NCBI GenBank assembly: GCA_944472155.2 | Contig: OX235271.1 | Coordinates: 21,707,710-21,771,709 of the forward strand | Direction: 5' to 3' | Length of the DNA stretch: 64,000 nucleotides | From: Trichobilharzia szidati | Lineage: Eukaryota > Platyhelminthes > Trematoda > Strigeidida > Schistosomatidae | Part shown: piece by piece, positions 1 through 15,600 of the stretch | Layout: the number at the start of each line of letters is the position of its first letter | Numbering within the stretch: position 1 is the stretch's first letter | Position numbers and translations under genes: made by a program | The notes under the pieces: model-generated | The model's input: only the letters and a program-made list of their open reading frames with translations | What the model was told of the DNA's origin: nothing | The model's database searches: none

Positions 1-402
1 CCAACACTCACACACTGGATACCACAGAGACACTCACCTGAATTCCAAACCACACCTATCATTCTCCCAATACAACCAACGACTCTTCACTAGTCATCAT
101 CACTCACCGTCTACACTGGAATAGAAACAAACAAATAGCAGAAAACAAAAAAATTATTACTCATCTCCTCACCTTCACATGAGAAATCACTCATTGTCAC
201 ATACACCAAATCAATCAGTGGTTCCTTAGCAAATGGAATTTGACAAAAGTCATTCCAACATGCCAGTCTCATCACACTCAGTAGGAGGCTTACCCAAAAA
301 CTACCACTCAAACTCACAACAGTCATCATCCCATTCATCACAACAACTACGCTCCCACACACACACCATGCACACTACACACACTCGACATACTCAACAA
401 AC

Positions 403-544
403 ACTTTGAATGTACGGTGACGAACGACACTTAGCACAGCTCGTCACCACATACCTTTATATACCTCTGTCTCTTACGTCCAGTGACTATAGCACATACA
501 GACGCCTTTTACAGAGGATCACATCATCAAAATATACGCCAACT
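403..544. repeat. Conserved core block of the satellite monomer (example copy)
   Basis: This ~142-bp block, from TTTGAATGTACGG to ATATACGCCAACT, is the least variable part of the monomer and recurs in all complete copies. I saw only two substitutions in it: T to A in CCTTTATATA in about 13 copies, and one T to C near 41,377. The neighbouring segment 120-362 shows about a dozen variable sites. It holds an inverted repeat (416-448) and a TATA-like TTTATATA (456-463). Its constancy could reflect protein binding, transcription or simple homogenisation. Function is unknown. Confidence 0.55.
416..448. repeat. 8-bp inverted repeat in each satellite monomer (example copy)
   Basis: GGTGACGA at 416-423 is the exact reverse complement of TCGTCACC at 441-448, with a 17-bp spacer. 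The same arrangement recurs at the matching place in every complete monomer, for example 1347-1379 and 48777-48809. The stem could form a hairpin or a dyad protein-binding site. The function is not known. Confidence 0.7.
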
Positions 545-548
545 CAAA

Positions 549-600
549 ACACAAAACAAACAAACAAACACACACACACACTCTATCTCTCTCCCTCTCA
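549..600 (+). repeat. Compound microsatellite of the monomer: (AAAC)n(CA)n(CT)n
   Basis: In the first monomer this tract runs through AAAC units, then a CA run, then CTCTATCTCTCTCCCTCTC. It is the main source of length change between monomers: AAAC copy number and CA length differ, for example at 3349, 7065, 8928 and 18210. The 2-bp steps switch the reading frame of any overlapping open frame. Confidence 0.9.
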
Positions 601-890
601 TTACATCAATATGCATACACAAAACACTGAGAATCACTTACGCGAAATCACGCTCCCAGGAACAAACCATTTCACACCATCGCTTCATCCAATAATCTAA
701 AACACAAAATTCAACAAAAATACTCTTAACACTGTCACAATCCAATACACTCATAACACATCTCACACAAACTCATCGGATGGATACCCAACCAACTAAC
801 TATCAGAACACATATTGACAGCTCATCGAAACTACGTCTCAGATGTCCCTATCAGAAATCACTCATCACAGAAATAACACAAAACTAACA

Positions 891-920
891 GTGCACACAC
901 ACACACTCACTCACTCACAC
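891..920 (+). repeat. Second microsatellite of the monomer: (CA)n(CTCA)n
   Basis: GTGCACACACACACAC followed by two or three CTCA units recurs in each monomer. Loss of one CTCA unit gives the 4-bp shorter monomers (such as the one anchored at 2272). CA expansion is common after about 29,690. A third CA tract lies after GCTCCC (353-366 in the first monomer). Confidence 0.9.
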
Positions 921-3900
921 AATCAAACAATCCAACACTCACACACTGGATACCACAGAGACACTCACCTGAATTCCAAACCACACCTATCATTCTCCCA
1001 ATACAACCAACGACTCTTCACTAGTCATCATCACTCACCGTCTACACTGGAATAGAAACAAACAAATAGCAGAAAACAAAAAAATTATTACTCATCTCCT
1101 CACCTTCACATGAGAAATCACTCATTGTCACATACACCAAATCAATCAGTGGTTCCTTAGCAAATGGAATTTGACAAAAGTCATTCCAACATGCCAGTCT
1201 CATCACACTCAGTAGGAGGCTTACCCAAAAACTACCACTCAAACTCACAACAGTCATCATCCCATTCATCACAACAACTACGCTCCCACACACACACCAT
1301 GCACACTACACACACTCGACATACTCAACAAACACTTTGAATGTACGGTGACGAACGACACTTAGCACAGCTCGTCACCACATACCTTTATATACCTCTG
1401 TCTCTTACGTCCAGTGACTATAGCACATACAGACGCCTTTTACAGAGGATCACATCATCAAAATATACGCCAACTCAAAACACAAAACAAACAAACAAAC
1501 ACACACACACACTCTATCTCTCTCCCTCTCATTACATCAATATGCATACACAAAACACTGAGAATCACTTACGCGAAATCACGCTCCCAGGAACAAACCA
1601 TTTCACACCATCGCTTCATCCAATAATCTAAAACACAAAATTCAACAAAAATACTCTTAACACTGTCACAATCCAATACACTCATAACACATCTCACACA
1701 AACTCATCGGATGGATACCCAACCAACTAACTATCAGAACACATATTGACAGCTCATCGAAACTACGTCTCAGATGTCCCTATCAGAAATCACTCATCAC
1801 AGAAATAACACAAAACTAACAGTGCACACACACACACTCACTCACTCACACAATCAAACAATCCAACACTCACACACTGGATACCACAGAGACACTCACC
1901 TGAATTCCAAACCACACCTATCATTCTCCCAATACAACCAACGACTCTTCACTAGTCATCATCACTCACCGTCTACACTGGAATAGAAACAAACAAATAG
2001 CAGAAAACAAAAAAATTATTACTCATCTCCTCACCTTCACATGAGAAATCACTCATTGTCACATACACCAAATCAATCAGTGGTTCCTTAGCAAATGGAA
2101 TTTGACAAAAGTCATTCCAACATGCCAGTCTCATCACACTCAGTAGGAGGCTTACCCAAAAACTACCACTCAAACTCACAACAGTCATCATCCCATTCAT
2201 CACAACAACTACGCTCCCACACACACACCATGCACACTACACACACTCGACATACTCAACAAACACTTTGAATGTACGGTGACGAACGACACTTAGCACA
2301 GCTCGTCACCACATACCTTTATATACCTCTGTCTCTTACGTCCAGTGACTATAGCACATACAGACGCCTTTTACAGAGGATCACATCATCAAAATATACG
2401 CCAACTCAAAACACAAAACAAACAAACAAACACACACACACACTCTATCTCTCTCCCTCTCATTACATCAATATGCATACACAAAACACTGAGAATCACT
2501 TACGCGAAATCACGCTCCCAGGAACAAACCATTTCACACCATCGCTTCATCCAATAATCTAAAACACAAAATTCAACAAAAATACTCTTAACACTGTCAC
2601 AATCCAATACACTCATAACACATCTCACACAAACTCATCGGATGGATACCCAACCAACTAACTATCAGAACACATATTGACAGCTCATCGAAACTACGTC
2701 TCAGATGTCCCTATCAGAAATCACTCATCACAGAAATAACACAAAACTAACAGTGCACACACACACACTCACTCACACAATCAAACAATCCAACACTCAC
2801 ACACTGGATACCACAGAGACACTCACCTGAATTCCAAACCACACCTATCATTCTCCCAATACAACCAACGACTCTTCACTAGTCATCATCACTCACCGTC
2901 TACACTGGAATAGAAACAAACAAATAGCAGAAAACAAAAAAATTATTACTCATCTCCTCACCTTCACATGAGAAATCACTCATAGTCACATACACCAAAT
3001 CAATCAGTGGTTCCTTAGCAAATGGAATTTGACAAAAGTCATTCCAACATGCCAGTCTCATCACACTCAGTAGGAGGCTTACCCAAAAACTACCACTCAA
3101 ACTCACAACAGTCATCATCCCATTCATCACAACAACTACGCTCCCACACACACACCATGCACACTACACACACTCGACATACTCAACAAACACTTTGAAT
3201 GTACGGTGACGAACGACACTTAGCACAGCTCGTCACCACATACCTTTATATACCTCTGTCTCTTACGTCCAGTGACTATAGCACATACAGACGCCTTTTA
3301 CAGAGGATCACATCATCAAAATATACGCCAACTCAAAACACAAAACAAACAAACAAACAAACACACACACTCTATCTCTCTCCCTCTCATTACATCAATA
3401 TGCATACACAAAACACTGAGAATCACTTACGCGAAATCACGCTCCCAGGAACAAACCATTTCACACCATCGCTTCATCCAATAATCTAAAACACAAAATT
3501 CAACAAAAATACTCTTAACACTGTCACAATCCAATACACTCATAACACATCTCACACAAACTCATCGGATGGATACCCAACCAACTAACTATCAGAACAC
3601 ATATTGACAGCTCATCGAAACTACGTCTCAGATGTCCCTATCAGAAATCATTCATCACAGAAATAACACAAAACTAACAGTGCACACACACACACTCACT
3701 CACTCACACAATCAAACAATCCAACACTCACACACTGGATACCACAGAGACACTCACCTGAATTCCAAACCACACCTATCATTCTCCCAATACAACCAAC
3801 GACTCTTCACTAGTCATCATCACTCACCGTCTACACTGGAATAGAAACAAACAAATAGCAGAAAACAAAAAAATTATTACTCATCTCCTCACCTTCACAT

Positions 3901-6900
3901 GAGAAATCACTCATTGTCACATACACCAAATCAATCAGTGGTTCCTTAGCAAATGGAATTTGACAAAAGTCATTCCAACATGCCAGTCTCATCACACTCA
4001 GTAGGAGGCTTACCCAAAAACTACCACTCAAACTCACAACAGTCATCATCCCATTCATCACAACAACTACGCTCCCACACACACACCATGCACACTACAC
4101 ACACTCGACATACTCAACAAACACTTTGAATGTACGGTGACGAACGACACTTAGCACAGCTCGTCACCACATACCTTTATATACCTCTGTCTCTTACGTC
4201 CAGTGACTATAGCACATACAGACGCCTTTTACAGAGGATCACATCATCAAAATATACGCCAACTCAAAACACAAAACAAACAAACAAACACACACACACA
4301 CACTCTATCTCTCTCCCTCTCATTACATCAATATGCATACACAAAACACTGAGAATCACTTACGCGAAATCACGCTCCCAGGAACAAACCATTTCACACC
4401 ATCGCTTCATCCAATAATCTAAAACACAAAATTCAACAAAAATACTCTTAACACTGTCACAATCCAATACACTCATAACACATCTCACACAAACTCATCG
4501 GATGGATACCCAACCAACTAACTATCAGAACACATATTGACAGCTCATCGAAACTACGTCTCAGATGTCCCTATCAGAAATCACTCATCACAGAAATAAC
4601 ACAAAACTAACAGTGCACACACACACACTCACTCACACAATCAAACAATCCAACACTCACACACTGGATACCACAGAGACACTCACCTGAATTCCAAACC
4701 ACACCTATCATTCTCCCAATACAACCAACGACTCTTCACTAGTCATCATCACTCACCGTCTACACTGGAATAGAAACAAACAAATAGCAGAAAACAAAAA
4801 AATTATTACTCATCTCCTCACCTTCACATGAGAAATCACTCATAGTCACATACACCAAATCAATCAGTGGTTCCTTAGCAAATGGAATTTGACAAAAGTC
4901 ATTCCAACATGCCAGTCTCATCACACTCAGTAGGAGGCTTACCCAAAAACTACCACTCAAACTCACAACAGTCATCATCCCATTCATCACAACAACTACG
5001 CTCCCACACACACACCATGCACACTACACACACTCGACATACTCAACAAACACTTTGAATGTACGGTGACGAACGACACTTAGCACAGCTCGTCACCACA
5101 TACCTTTATATACCTCTGTCTCTTACGTCCAGTGACTATAGCACATACAGACGCCTTTTACAGAGGATCACATCATCAAAATATACGCCAACTCAAAACA
5201 CAAAACAAACAAACAAACACACACACACACACTCTATCTCTCTCCCTCTCATTACATCAATATGCATACACAAAACACTGAGAATCACTTACGCGAAATC
5301 ACGCTCCCAGGAACAAACCATTTCACACCATCGCTTCATCCAATAATCTAAAACACAAAATTCAACAAAAATACTCTTAACACTGTCACAATCCAATACA
5401 CTCATAACACATCTCACACAAACTCATCGGATGGATACCCAACCAACTAACTATCAGAACACATATTGACAGCTCATCGAAACTACGTCTCAGATGTCCC
5501 TATCAGAAATCACTCATCACAGAAATAACACAAAACTAACAGTGCACACACACACACTCACTCACACAATCAAACAATCCAACACTCACACACTGGATAC
5601 CACAGAGACACTCACCTGAATTCCAAACCACACCTATCATTCTCCCAATACAACCAACGACTCTTCACTAGTCATCATCACTCACCGTCTACACTGGAAT
5701 AGAAACAAACAAATAGCAGAAAACAAAAAAATTATTACTCATCTCCTCACCTTCACATGAGAAATCACTCATAGTCACATACACCAAATCAATCAGTGGT
5801 TCCTTAGCAAATGGAATTTGACAAAAGTCATTCCAACATGCCAGTCTCATCACACTCAGTAGGAGGCTTACCCAAAAACTACCACTCAAACTCACAACAG
5901 TCATCATCCCATTCATCACAACAACTACGCTCCCACACACACACCATGCACACTACACACACTCGACATACTCAACAAACACTTTGAATGTACGGTGACG
6001 AACGACACTTAGCACAGCTCGTCACCACATACCTTTATATACCTCTGTCTCTTACGTCCAGTGACTATAGCACATACAGACGCCTTTTACAGAGGATCAC
6101 ATCATCAAAATATACGCCAACTCAAAACACAAAACAAACAAACAAACAAACACACACACTCTATCTCTCTCCCTCTCATTACAGCAATATGCATACACAA
6201 AACACTGAGAATCACTTACGCGAAATCACGCTCCCAGGAACAAACCATTTCACACCATCGCTTCATCCAATAATCTAAAACACAAAATTCAACAAAAATA
6301 CTCTTAACACTGTCACAATCCAATACACTCATAACACATCTCACACAAACTCATCGGATGGATACCCAACCAACTAACTATCAGAACACATATTGACAGC
6401 TCATCGAAACTACGTCTCAGATGTCCCTATCAGAAATCACTCATCACAGAAATAACACAAAACTAACAGTGCACACACACACACTCACTCACACAATCAA
6501 ACAATCCAACACTCACACACTGGATACCACAGAGACACTCACCTGAATTCCAAACCACACCTATCATTCTCCCAATACAACCAACGACTCTTCACTAGTC
6601 ATCATCACTCACAGTCTACACTGGAATAGAAACAAACAAATAGCAGAAAACAAAAAAATTATTACTCATCTCCTCACCTTCACATGAGAAATCACTCATT
6701 GTCACATACACCAAATCAATCAGTGGTTCCTTAGCAAATGGAATTTGACAAAAGTCATTCCAACATGCCAGTCTCATCACACTCAGTAGGAGGCTTACCC
6801 AAAAACTACCACTCAAACTCACAACAGTCATCATCCCATTCATCACAACAACTACGCTCCCACACACACACAATGCACACTACACACACTCGACATACTC

Positions 6901-9690
6901 AACAAACACTTTGAATGTACGGTGACGAACGACACTTAGCACAGCTCGTCACCACATACCTTTATATACCTCTGTCTCTTACGTCCAGTGACTATAGCAC
7001 ATACAGACGCCTTTTACAGAGGATCACATCATCAAAATATACGCCAACTCAAAACACAAAACAAACAAACACACACACACACACTCTATCTCTCTCCCTC
7101 TCATTACATCAATATGCATACACAAAACACTGAGAATCACTTACGCGAAATCACGCTCCCAGGAACAAACCATTTCACACCATCGCTTCATCCAATAATC
7201 TAAAACACAAAATTCAACAAAAATACTCTTAACACTGTCACAATCCAATACACTCATAACACATCTCACACAAACTCATCGGATGGATACCCAACCAACT
7301 AACTATCAGAACACATATTGACAGCTCATCGAAACTACGTCTCAGATGTCCCTATCAGAAATCACTCATCACAGAAATAACACAAAACTAACAGTGCACA
7401 CACACACACTCACTCACTCACACAATCAAACAATCCAACACTCACACACTGGATACCACAGAGACACTCACCTGAATTCCAAACCACACCTATCATTCTC
7501 CCAATACAACCAACGACTCTTCACTAGTCATCATCACTCACAGTCTACACTGGAATAGAAACAAACAAATAGCAGAAAACAAAAAAATTATTACTCATCT
7601 CCTCACCTTCACATGAGAAATCACTCATAGTCACATACACCAAATCAATCAGTGGTTCCTTAGCAAATGGAATTTGACAAAAGTCATTCCAACATGCCAG
7701 TCTCATCACACTCAGTAGGAGGCTTACCCAAAAACTACCACTCAAACTCACAACAGTCATCATCCCATTCATCACAACAACTACGCTCCCACACACACAC
7801 AATGCACACTACACACACTCGACATACTCAACAAACACTTTGAATGTACGGTGACGAACGACACTTAGCACAGCTCGTCACCACATACCTTTATATACCT
7901 CTGTCTCTTACGTCCAGTGACTATAGCACATACAGACGCCTTTTACAGAGGATCACATCATCAAAATATACGCCAACTCAAAACACAAAACAAACAAACA
8001 AACACACACACACACTCTATCTCTCTCCCTCTCATTACATCAATATGCATACACAAAACACTGAGAATCACTTACGCGAAATCACGCTCCCAGGAACAAA
8101 CCATTTCACACCATCGCTTCATCCAATAATCTAAAACACAAAATTCAACAAAAATACTCTTAACACTGTCACAATCCAATACACTCATAACACATCTCAC
8201 ACAAACTCATCGGATGGATACCCAACCAACTAACTATCAGAACACATATTGACAGCTCATCGAAACTACGTCTCAGATGTCCCTATCAGAAATCACTCAT
8301 CACAGAAATAACACAAAACTAACAGTGCACACACACACACTCACTCACTCACACAATCAAACAATCACCCACTCACACACTGGATACCACAGAGACACTC
8401 ACCTGAATTCCAAACCACACCTATCATTCTCCCAATACAACCAACGACTCTTCACTAGTCATCATCACTCACCGTCTACACTGGAATAGAAACAAACAAA
8501 TAGCAGAAAACAAAAAAATTATTACTCATCTCCTCACCTTCACATGAGAAATCACTCATTGTCACATACACCAAATCAATCAGTGGTTCCTTAGCAAATG
8601 GAATTTGACAAAAGTCATTCCAACATGCCAGTCTCATCACACTCAGTAGGAGGCTTACCCAAAAACTACCACTCAAACTCACAACAGTCATCATCCCATT
8701 CATCACAACAACTACGCTCCCACACACACACCATGCACACTACACACACTCGACATACTCAACAAACACTTTGAATGTACGGTGACGAACGACACTTAGC
8801 ACAGCTCGTCACCACATACCTTTATATACCTCTGTCTCTTACGTCCAGTGACTATAGCACATACAGACGCCTTTTACAGAGGATCACATCATCAAAATAT
8901 ACGCCAACTCAAAACACAAAACAAACAAACACACACACACTCTATCTCTCTCCCTCTCATTACATCAATATGCATACACAAAACACTGAGAATCACTTAC
9001 GCGAAATCACGCTCCCAGGAACAAACCATTTCACACCATCGCTTCATCCAATAATCTAAAACACAAAATTCAACAAAAATACTCTTAACACTGTCACAAT
9101 CCAATACACTAATAACACATCTCACACAAACTCATCGGATGGATACCCAACCAACTAACTATCAGAACACATATTGACAGCTCATCGAAACTACGTCTCA
9201 GATGTCCCTATCAGAAATCATTCATCACAGAAATAACACAAAACTAACAGTGCACACACACACACTCACTCACACAATCAAACAATCCAACACTCACACA
9301 CTGGATACCACAGAGACACTCACCTGAATTCCAAACCACACCTATCATTCTCCCAATACAACCAACGACTCTTCACTAGTCATCATCACTCACAGTCTAC
9401 ACTGGAATAGAAACAAACAAATAGCAGAAAACAAAAAAATTATTACTCATCTCCTCACCTTCACATGAGAAATCACTCATAGTCACATACACCAAATCAA
9501 TCAGTGGTTCCTTAGCAAATGGAATTTGACAAAAGTCGTTCCAACATGCCAGTCTCATCACACTCAGTAGGAGGCTTACCCAAAAACTACCACTCAAACT
9601 CACAACAGTCATCATCCCATTCATCACAACAACTACGCTCCCACACACACACCATGCACACTACACACACTCGACATACTCAACAAACAC

Positions 9691-12600
9691 TTTGAATGTA
9701 CGGTGACGAACGACACTTAGCACAGCTCGTCACCACATACCTTTATATACCTCTGTCTCTTACGTCCAGTGACTATAGCACATACAGACGCCTTTTACAG
9801 AGGATCACATCATCAAAATATACGCCAACTCAAAACACAAAACAAACAAACAAACACACACACACACACTCTATCTCTCTCCCTCTCATTACAGCAATAT
9901 GCATACACAAAACACTGAGAATCACTTACGCGAAATCACGCTCCCAGGAACAAACCATTTCACACCATCGATTCATCCAATAATCTAAAACACAAAATTC
10001 AACAAAAATACTCTTAACACTGTCACAATCCAATACACTCACAACACACCTCACACAAACTCATCGGATGGATACCCAACCAACTAACTATCAGAACACA
10101 TATTGACAGCTCATCGAAACTACGTCTCAGATGTCCCTATCAGAAATCATTCATCACGGAAATAACACAAAACTAACAGTGCACACACACACACTCACTC
10201 ACACAATCAAACAATCCAACACTCACACACTGGATACCACAGAGACACTCACCTGAATTCTAAACCACACCTATCATTCTCCCAATACAACCAACGACTC
10301 TTCACTAGTCATCATCACTCACAGTCTACACTGGAATAGAAACAAACAAATAGCAGAAAACAAAAAAATTATTACTCATCTCCTCACCTTCACATGAGAA
10401 ATCACTCATAGTCACATACACCAAATCAATCAGTGGTTCCTTAGCAAATGGAATTTGACAAAAGTCGTTCCAACATGCCAGTCTCATCACACTCAGTAGG
10501 AGGCTTACCCAAAAACTACCACTCAAACTCACAACAGTCATCATCCCATTCATCACAACAACTACGCTCCCACACACACACCATGCACACTACACACACT
10601 CGACGTAATCAACAAACACTTTGAATGTACGGTGACGAACGACACTTAGCACAGCTCGTCACCACATACCTTAATATACCTCTGTCTCTTACGTCCAGTG
10701 ACTATAGCACATACAGACGCCTTTTACAGAGGATCACATCATCAAAATATACGCCAACTCAAAACACAAAACAAACAAACAAACACACACACACACTCTA
10801 TCTCTCTCCCTCTCATTACATCAATATGCATACACAAAACACTGAGAATCACTTACGCAAAATCACGCTCCCAGGAACAAACCATTTCACACCATCGCTT
10901 CATCCAATAATCTAAAACACAAAATTCAACAAAAATACTCTTAACACTGTCACAATCCAATACACTAATAACACATCTCACACAAACTCATCGGATGGAT
11001 ACCCAACCAACTAACTATCAGAACACATATTGACAGCTCATCGAAACTACGTCTCAGATGTCCCTATCAGAAATCATTCATCACATAAATAACACAAAAC
11101 TAACAGTGCACACACACACACTCACTCACACAATCAAACAATCCAACACTCACACACTGGATACCACAGAGACACTCACCTGAATTCTAAACCACACCTA
11201 TCATTCTCCCAATACAACCAACGACTCTTCACTAGTCATCATCACTCACAGTCTACACTGGAATAGAAACAAACAAATAGCAGAAAACAAAAAAATTATT
11301 ACTCATCTCCTCACCTTCACATGAGAAATCACTCATAGTCACATACACCAAATCAATCAGTGGTTCCTTAGCAAATGGAATTTGACAAAAGTCGTTCCAA
11401 CATGCCAGTCTCATCACACTCAGTAGGAGGCTTACCCAAAAACTACCACTCAAACTCACAACAATCATCATCCCATTCATCACAACAACTACGCTCCCAC
11501 ACACACACAACGCACACTACACACACTCGACATACTCAACAAACACTTTGAATGTACGGTGACGAACGACACTTAGCACAGCTCGTCACCACATACCTTT
11601 ATATACCTCTGTCTCTTACGTCCAGTGACTATAGCACATACAGACGCCTTTTACAGAGGATCACATCATCAAAATATACGCCAACTCCAAACATAAAACA
11701 AACAAACAAACACACACACACACACTCTATCTCTCTCCCTCTCATTACAGCAATATGCATACACAAAACACTGAGAATCACTTACGCGAAATCACGCTCC
11801 CAGGAACAAACCATTTCACACCATCGATTCATCCAATAATCTAAAACACAAAATTCAACAAAAATACTCTTAATACTGTCACAATCCAATACACTCATAA
11901 CACATCTCACACAAACTCATCGGATGGATACCCAACCAACTAACTATCAGAACACATATTGACAGCTCATCGAAACTACGTCTCAGATGTCCCTATCAGA
12001 AATCACTCATCACAGAAATAACACAAAACTAACAGTGCACACACACACTCACTCACTCACACAATCAAACAATCACCCACTCACACACTGGATACCACAG
12101 AGACACTCACCTGAATTCCAAACCACACCTATCATTCTCCCAATACAACCAACGACTCTTCACTAGTCATCATCACTCACAGTCTACACTGGAATAGAAA
12201 CAAACAAATAGCAGAAAACAAAAAAATTATTACTCATCTCCTCACCTTCACATGAGAAATCACTCATAGTCACATACACAAAATCAATCAGTGGTTCCTT
12301 AGCAAATGGAATTTGACAAAAGTCATTCCAACATGCCAGTCTCATCACACTCAGTAGGAGGCTTACCCAAAAACTACCACTCAAACTCACAACAATCATC
12401 ATCCCATTCATCACAACAACTACGCTCCCACACACACACAACGCACACTACACACACTCGACATAATCAACAAACACTTTGAATGTACGGTGACGAACGA
12501 CACTTAGCACAGCTCGTCACCACATACCTTTATATACCTCTGTCTCTTACGTCCAGTGACTATAGCACATACAGACGCCTTTTACAGAGGATCACATCAT

Positions 12601-15600
12601 CAAAATATACGCCAACTCAAAACACAAAACAAACAAACAAACACACACACACACTCTATCTCTCTCCCTCTCATTACATCAATATGCATACACAAAACAC
12701 TGAGAATCACTTACGCGAAATCACGCTCCCAGGAACAAACCATTTCACACCATCGATTCATCCAATAATCTAAAACACAAAATTCAACAAAAATACTCTT
12801 AACACTGTCACAATCCAATACACTCATAACACATCTCACACAAACTCATCGGATGGATACCCAACCAACTAACTATCAGAACACATATTGACAGCTCATC
12901 GAAACTACGTCTCAGATGTCCCTATCAGAAATCATTCATCACAGAAATAACACAAAACTAACAGTGCACACACACACACTCACTCACACAATCAAACAAT
13001 CCAACACTCACACACTGGATACCACAGAGACACTCACCTGAATTCTAAACCACACCTATCATTCTCCCAATACAACCAACGACTCTTCACTAGTCATCAT
13101 CACTCACAGTCTACACTGGAATAGAAACAAACAAATAGCAGAAAACAAAAAAATTATTACTCATCTCCTCACCTTCACATGAGAAATCACTCATAGTCAC
13201 ATACACCAAATCAATCAGTGGTTCCTTAGCAAATGGAATTTGACAAAAGTCGTTCCAACATGCCAGTCTCATCACACTCAGTAGGAGGCTTACCCAAAAA
13301 CTACCACTCAAACTCACAACAGTCATCATCCCATTCATCACAACAACTACGCTCCCACCAACACACCATGCACACTACACACACTCGACGTAATCAACAA
13401 ACACTTTGAATGTACGGTGACGAACGACACTTAGCACAGCTCGTCACCACATACCTTAATATACCTCTGTCTCTTACGTCCAGTGACTATAGCACATACA
13501 GACGCCTTTTACAGAGGATCACATCATCAAAATATACGCCAACTCAAAACACAAAACAAACAAACAAACACACACACACACACTCTATCTCTCTCCCTCT
13601 CATTACAGCAATATGCATACACAAAACACTGAGAATCACTTACGCGAAATCACGCTCCCAGGAACAAACCATTTCACACCATCGATTCATCCAATAATCT
13701 AAAACACAAAATTCAACAAAAATACTCTTAACACTGTCACAATCCAATACACTCACAACACACCTCACACAAACTCATCGGATGGATACCCAACCAACTA
13801 ACTATCAGAACACATATTGACAGCTCATCGAAACTACGTCTCAGATGTCCCTATCAGAAATCATTCATCACAGAAATAACACAAAACTAACAGTGCACAC
13901 ACACACACTCACTCACACAATCAAACAATCCAACACTCACACACTGGATACCACAGAGACACTCACCTGAATTCTAAACCACACCTATCATTCTCCCAAT
14001 ACAACCAACGACTCTTCACTAGTCATCATCACTCACAGTCTACACTGGAATAGAAACAAACAAATAGCAGAAAACAAAAAAATTATTACTCATCTCCTCA
14101 CCTTCACATGAGAAATCACTCATAGTCACATACACCAAATCAATCAGTGGTTCCTTAGCAAATGGAATTTGACAAAAGTCGTTCCAACATGCCAGTCTCA
14201 TCACACTCAGTAGGACGCTTACCCAAAAACTACCACTCAAACTCACAACAGTCATCATCCCATTCATCACAACAACTACGCTCCCACACACACACCATGC
14301 ACACTACACACACTCGACATACTCAACAAACACTTTGAATGTACGGTGACGAACGACACTTAGCACAGCTCGTCACCACATACCTTTATATACCTCTGTC
14401 TCTTACGTCCAGTGACTATAGCACATACAGACGCCTTTTACAGAGGATCACATCATCAAAATATACGCCAACTCAAAACACAAAACAAACAAACAAACAC
14501 ACACACACACACTCTATCTCTCTCCCTCTCATTACAGCAATATGCATACACAAAACACTGAGAATCACTTACGCAAAATCACGCTCCCAGGAACAAACCA
14601 TTTCACACCATCGATTCATCCAATAATCTAAAACACAAAATTCAACAAAAATACTCTTAACACTGTCACAATCCAATACACTCATAACACATCTCACACA
14701 AACTCATCGGATGGATACCCAACCAACTAACTATCAGAACACATATTGACAGCTCATCGAAACTACGTCTCAGATGTCCCTATCAGAAATCATTCATCAC
14801 AGAAATAACACAAAACTAACAGTGCACACACACACACTCACTCACACAATCAAACAATCCAACACTCACACACTGGATACCACAGAGACACTCACCTGAA
14901 TTCCAAACCACACCTATCATTCTCCCAATACAACCAACGACTCTTCACTAGTCATCATCACTCACAGTCTACACTGGAATAGAAACAAACAAATAGCAGA
15001 AAACAAAAAAATTATTACTCATCTCCTCACCTTCACATGAGAAATCACTCATTGTCACATACACCAAATCAATCAGTGGTTCCTTAGCAAATGGAATTTG
15101 ACAAAAGTCGTTCCAACATGCCAGTCTCATCACACTCAGTAGGAGGCTTACCCAAAAACTACCACTCAAACTCACAACAGTCATCATCCCATTCATCACA
15201 ACAACTACGCTCCCACACACACACCATGCACACTACACACACTCGACATACTCAACAAACACTTTGAATGTACGGTGACGAACGACACTTAGCACAGCTC
15301 GTCACCACATACCTTTATATACCTCTGTCTCTTACGTCCAGTGACTATAGCACATACAGACGCCTTTTACAGAGGATCACATCATCAAAATATACGCCAA
15401 CTCAAAACACAAAACAAACAAACAAACACACACACACACTCTATCTCTCTCCCTCTCATTACAGCAATATGCATACACAAAACACTGAGAATCACTTACG
15501 CAAAATCACGCTCCCAGGAACAAACCATTTCACACCATCGCTTCATCCAATAATCTAAAACACAAAATTCAACAAAAATACTCTTAACACTGTCACAATC

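Larger units (their letters stand above)
1..9690. repeat. Left satellite block, most homogeneous monomers
   Basis: The first monomers appear identical by eye (931-bp period at 410, 1341, 2272). Later ones differ mainly by 2- or 4-bp steps in the CA and CTCA tracts. Block-typical states are ACGCGAA (not ACGCAAA), ATCGCTTCATCC (not ATCGATTC), CCTTTATATA (not CCTTAATATA) and CACCAAATC (not CACAAAATC). This uniformity is expected for the recently homogenised part of a satellite. The block edge is my own division, placed where the alternative states first appear, near 9,697-9,970. Confidence 0.7.

Noticed and set aside
111..362. 83-codon minus-strand frame repeated in every satellite monomer, hydrophobic, starting MCGSVVVVMNG
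   Set aside because: Its persistence follows from monomer homogeneity. Differences among copies are at least as often amino-acid-changing (L/F, T/I, N/I, F/C, F/L, L/V, N/K, A/V) as silent, the start region varies with the CA tract, and it resembles no family I know.
456..463. TTTATATA as a real promoter in every monomer
   Set aside because: TATA-like octamers are common in AT-rich DNA, and about a quarter of copies have TTAATATA. There is no supporting gene or RNA. It is kept only as a note in the conserved-core finding.
410..700. 95-96-codon plus-strand frame in each monomer, starting MYGDERHLAQL
   Set aside because: The C-terminal half switches between two frames according to 2-bp changes in the CA tract, and the middle is a translation of microsatellite (TNKHTHTH). 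The constant first half is better explained by a conserved DNA block than by a protein.
843..1055. 70-codon plus-strand frame rich in His and Thr, starting MSLSEITHH
   Set aside because: It is translated microsatellite (HTHTLTHSHNQ) and is closed in many monomers by a 4-bp loss of CTCA.
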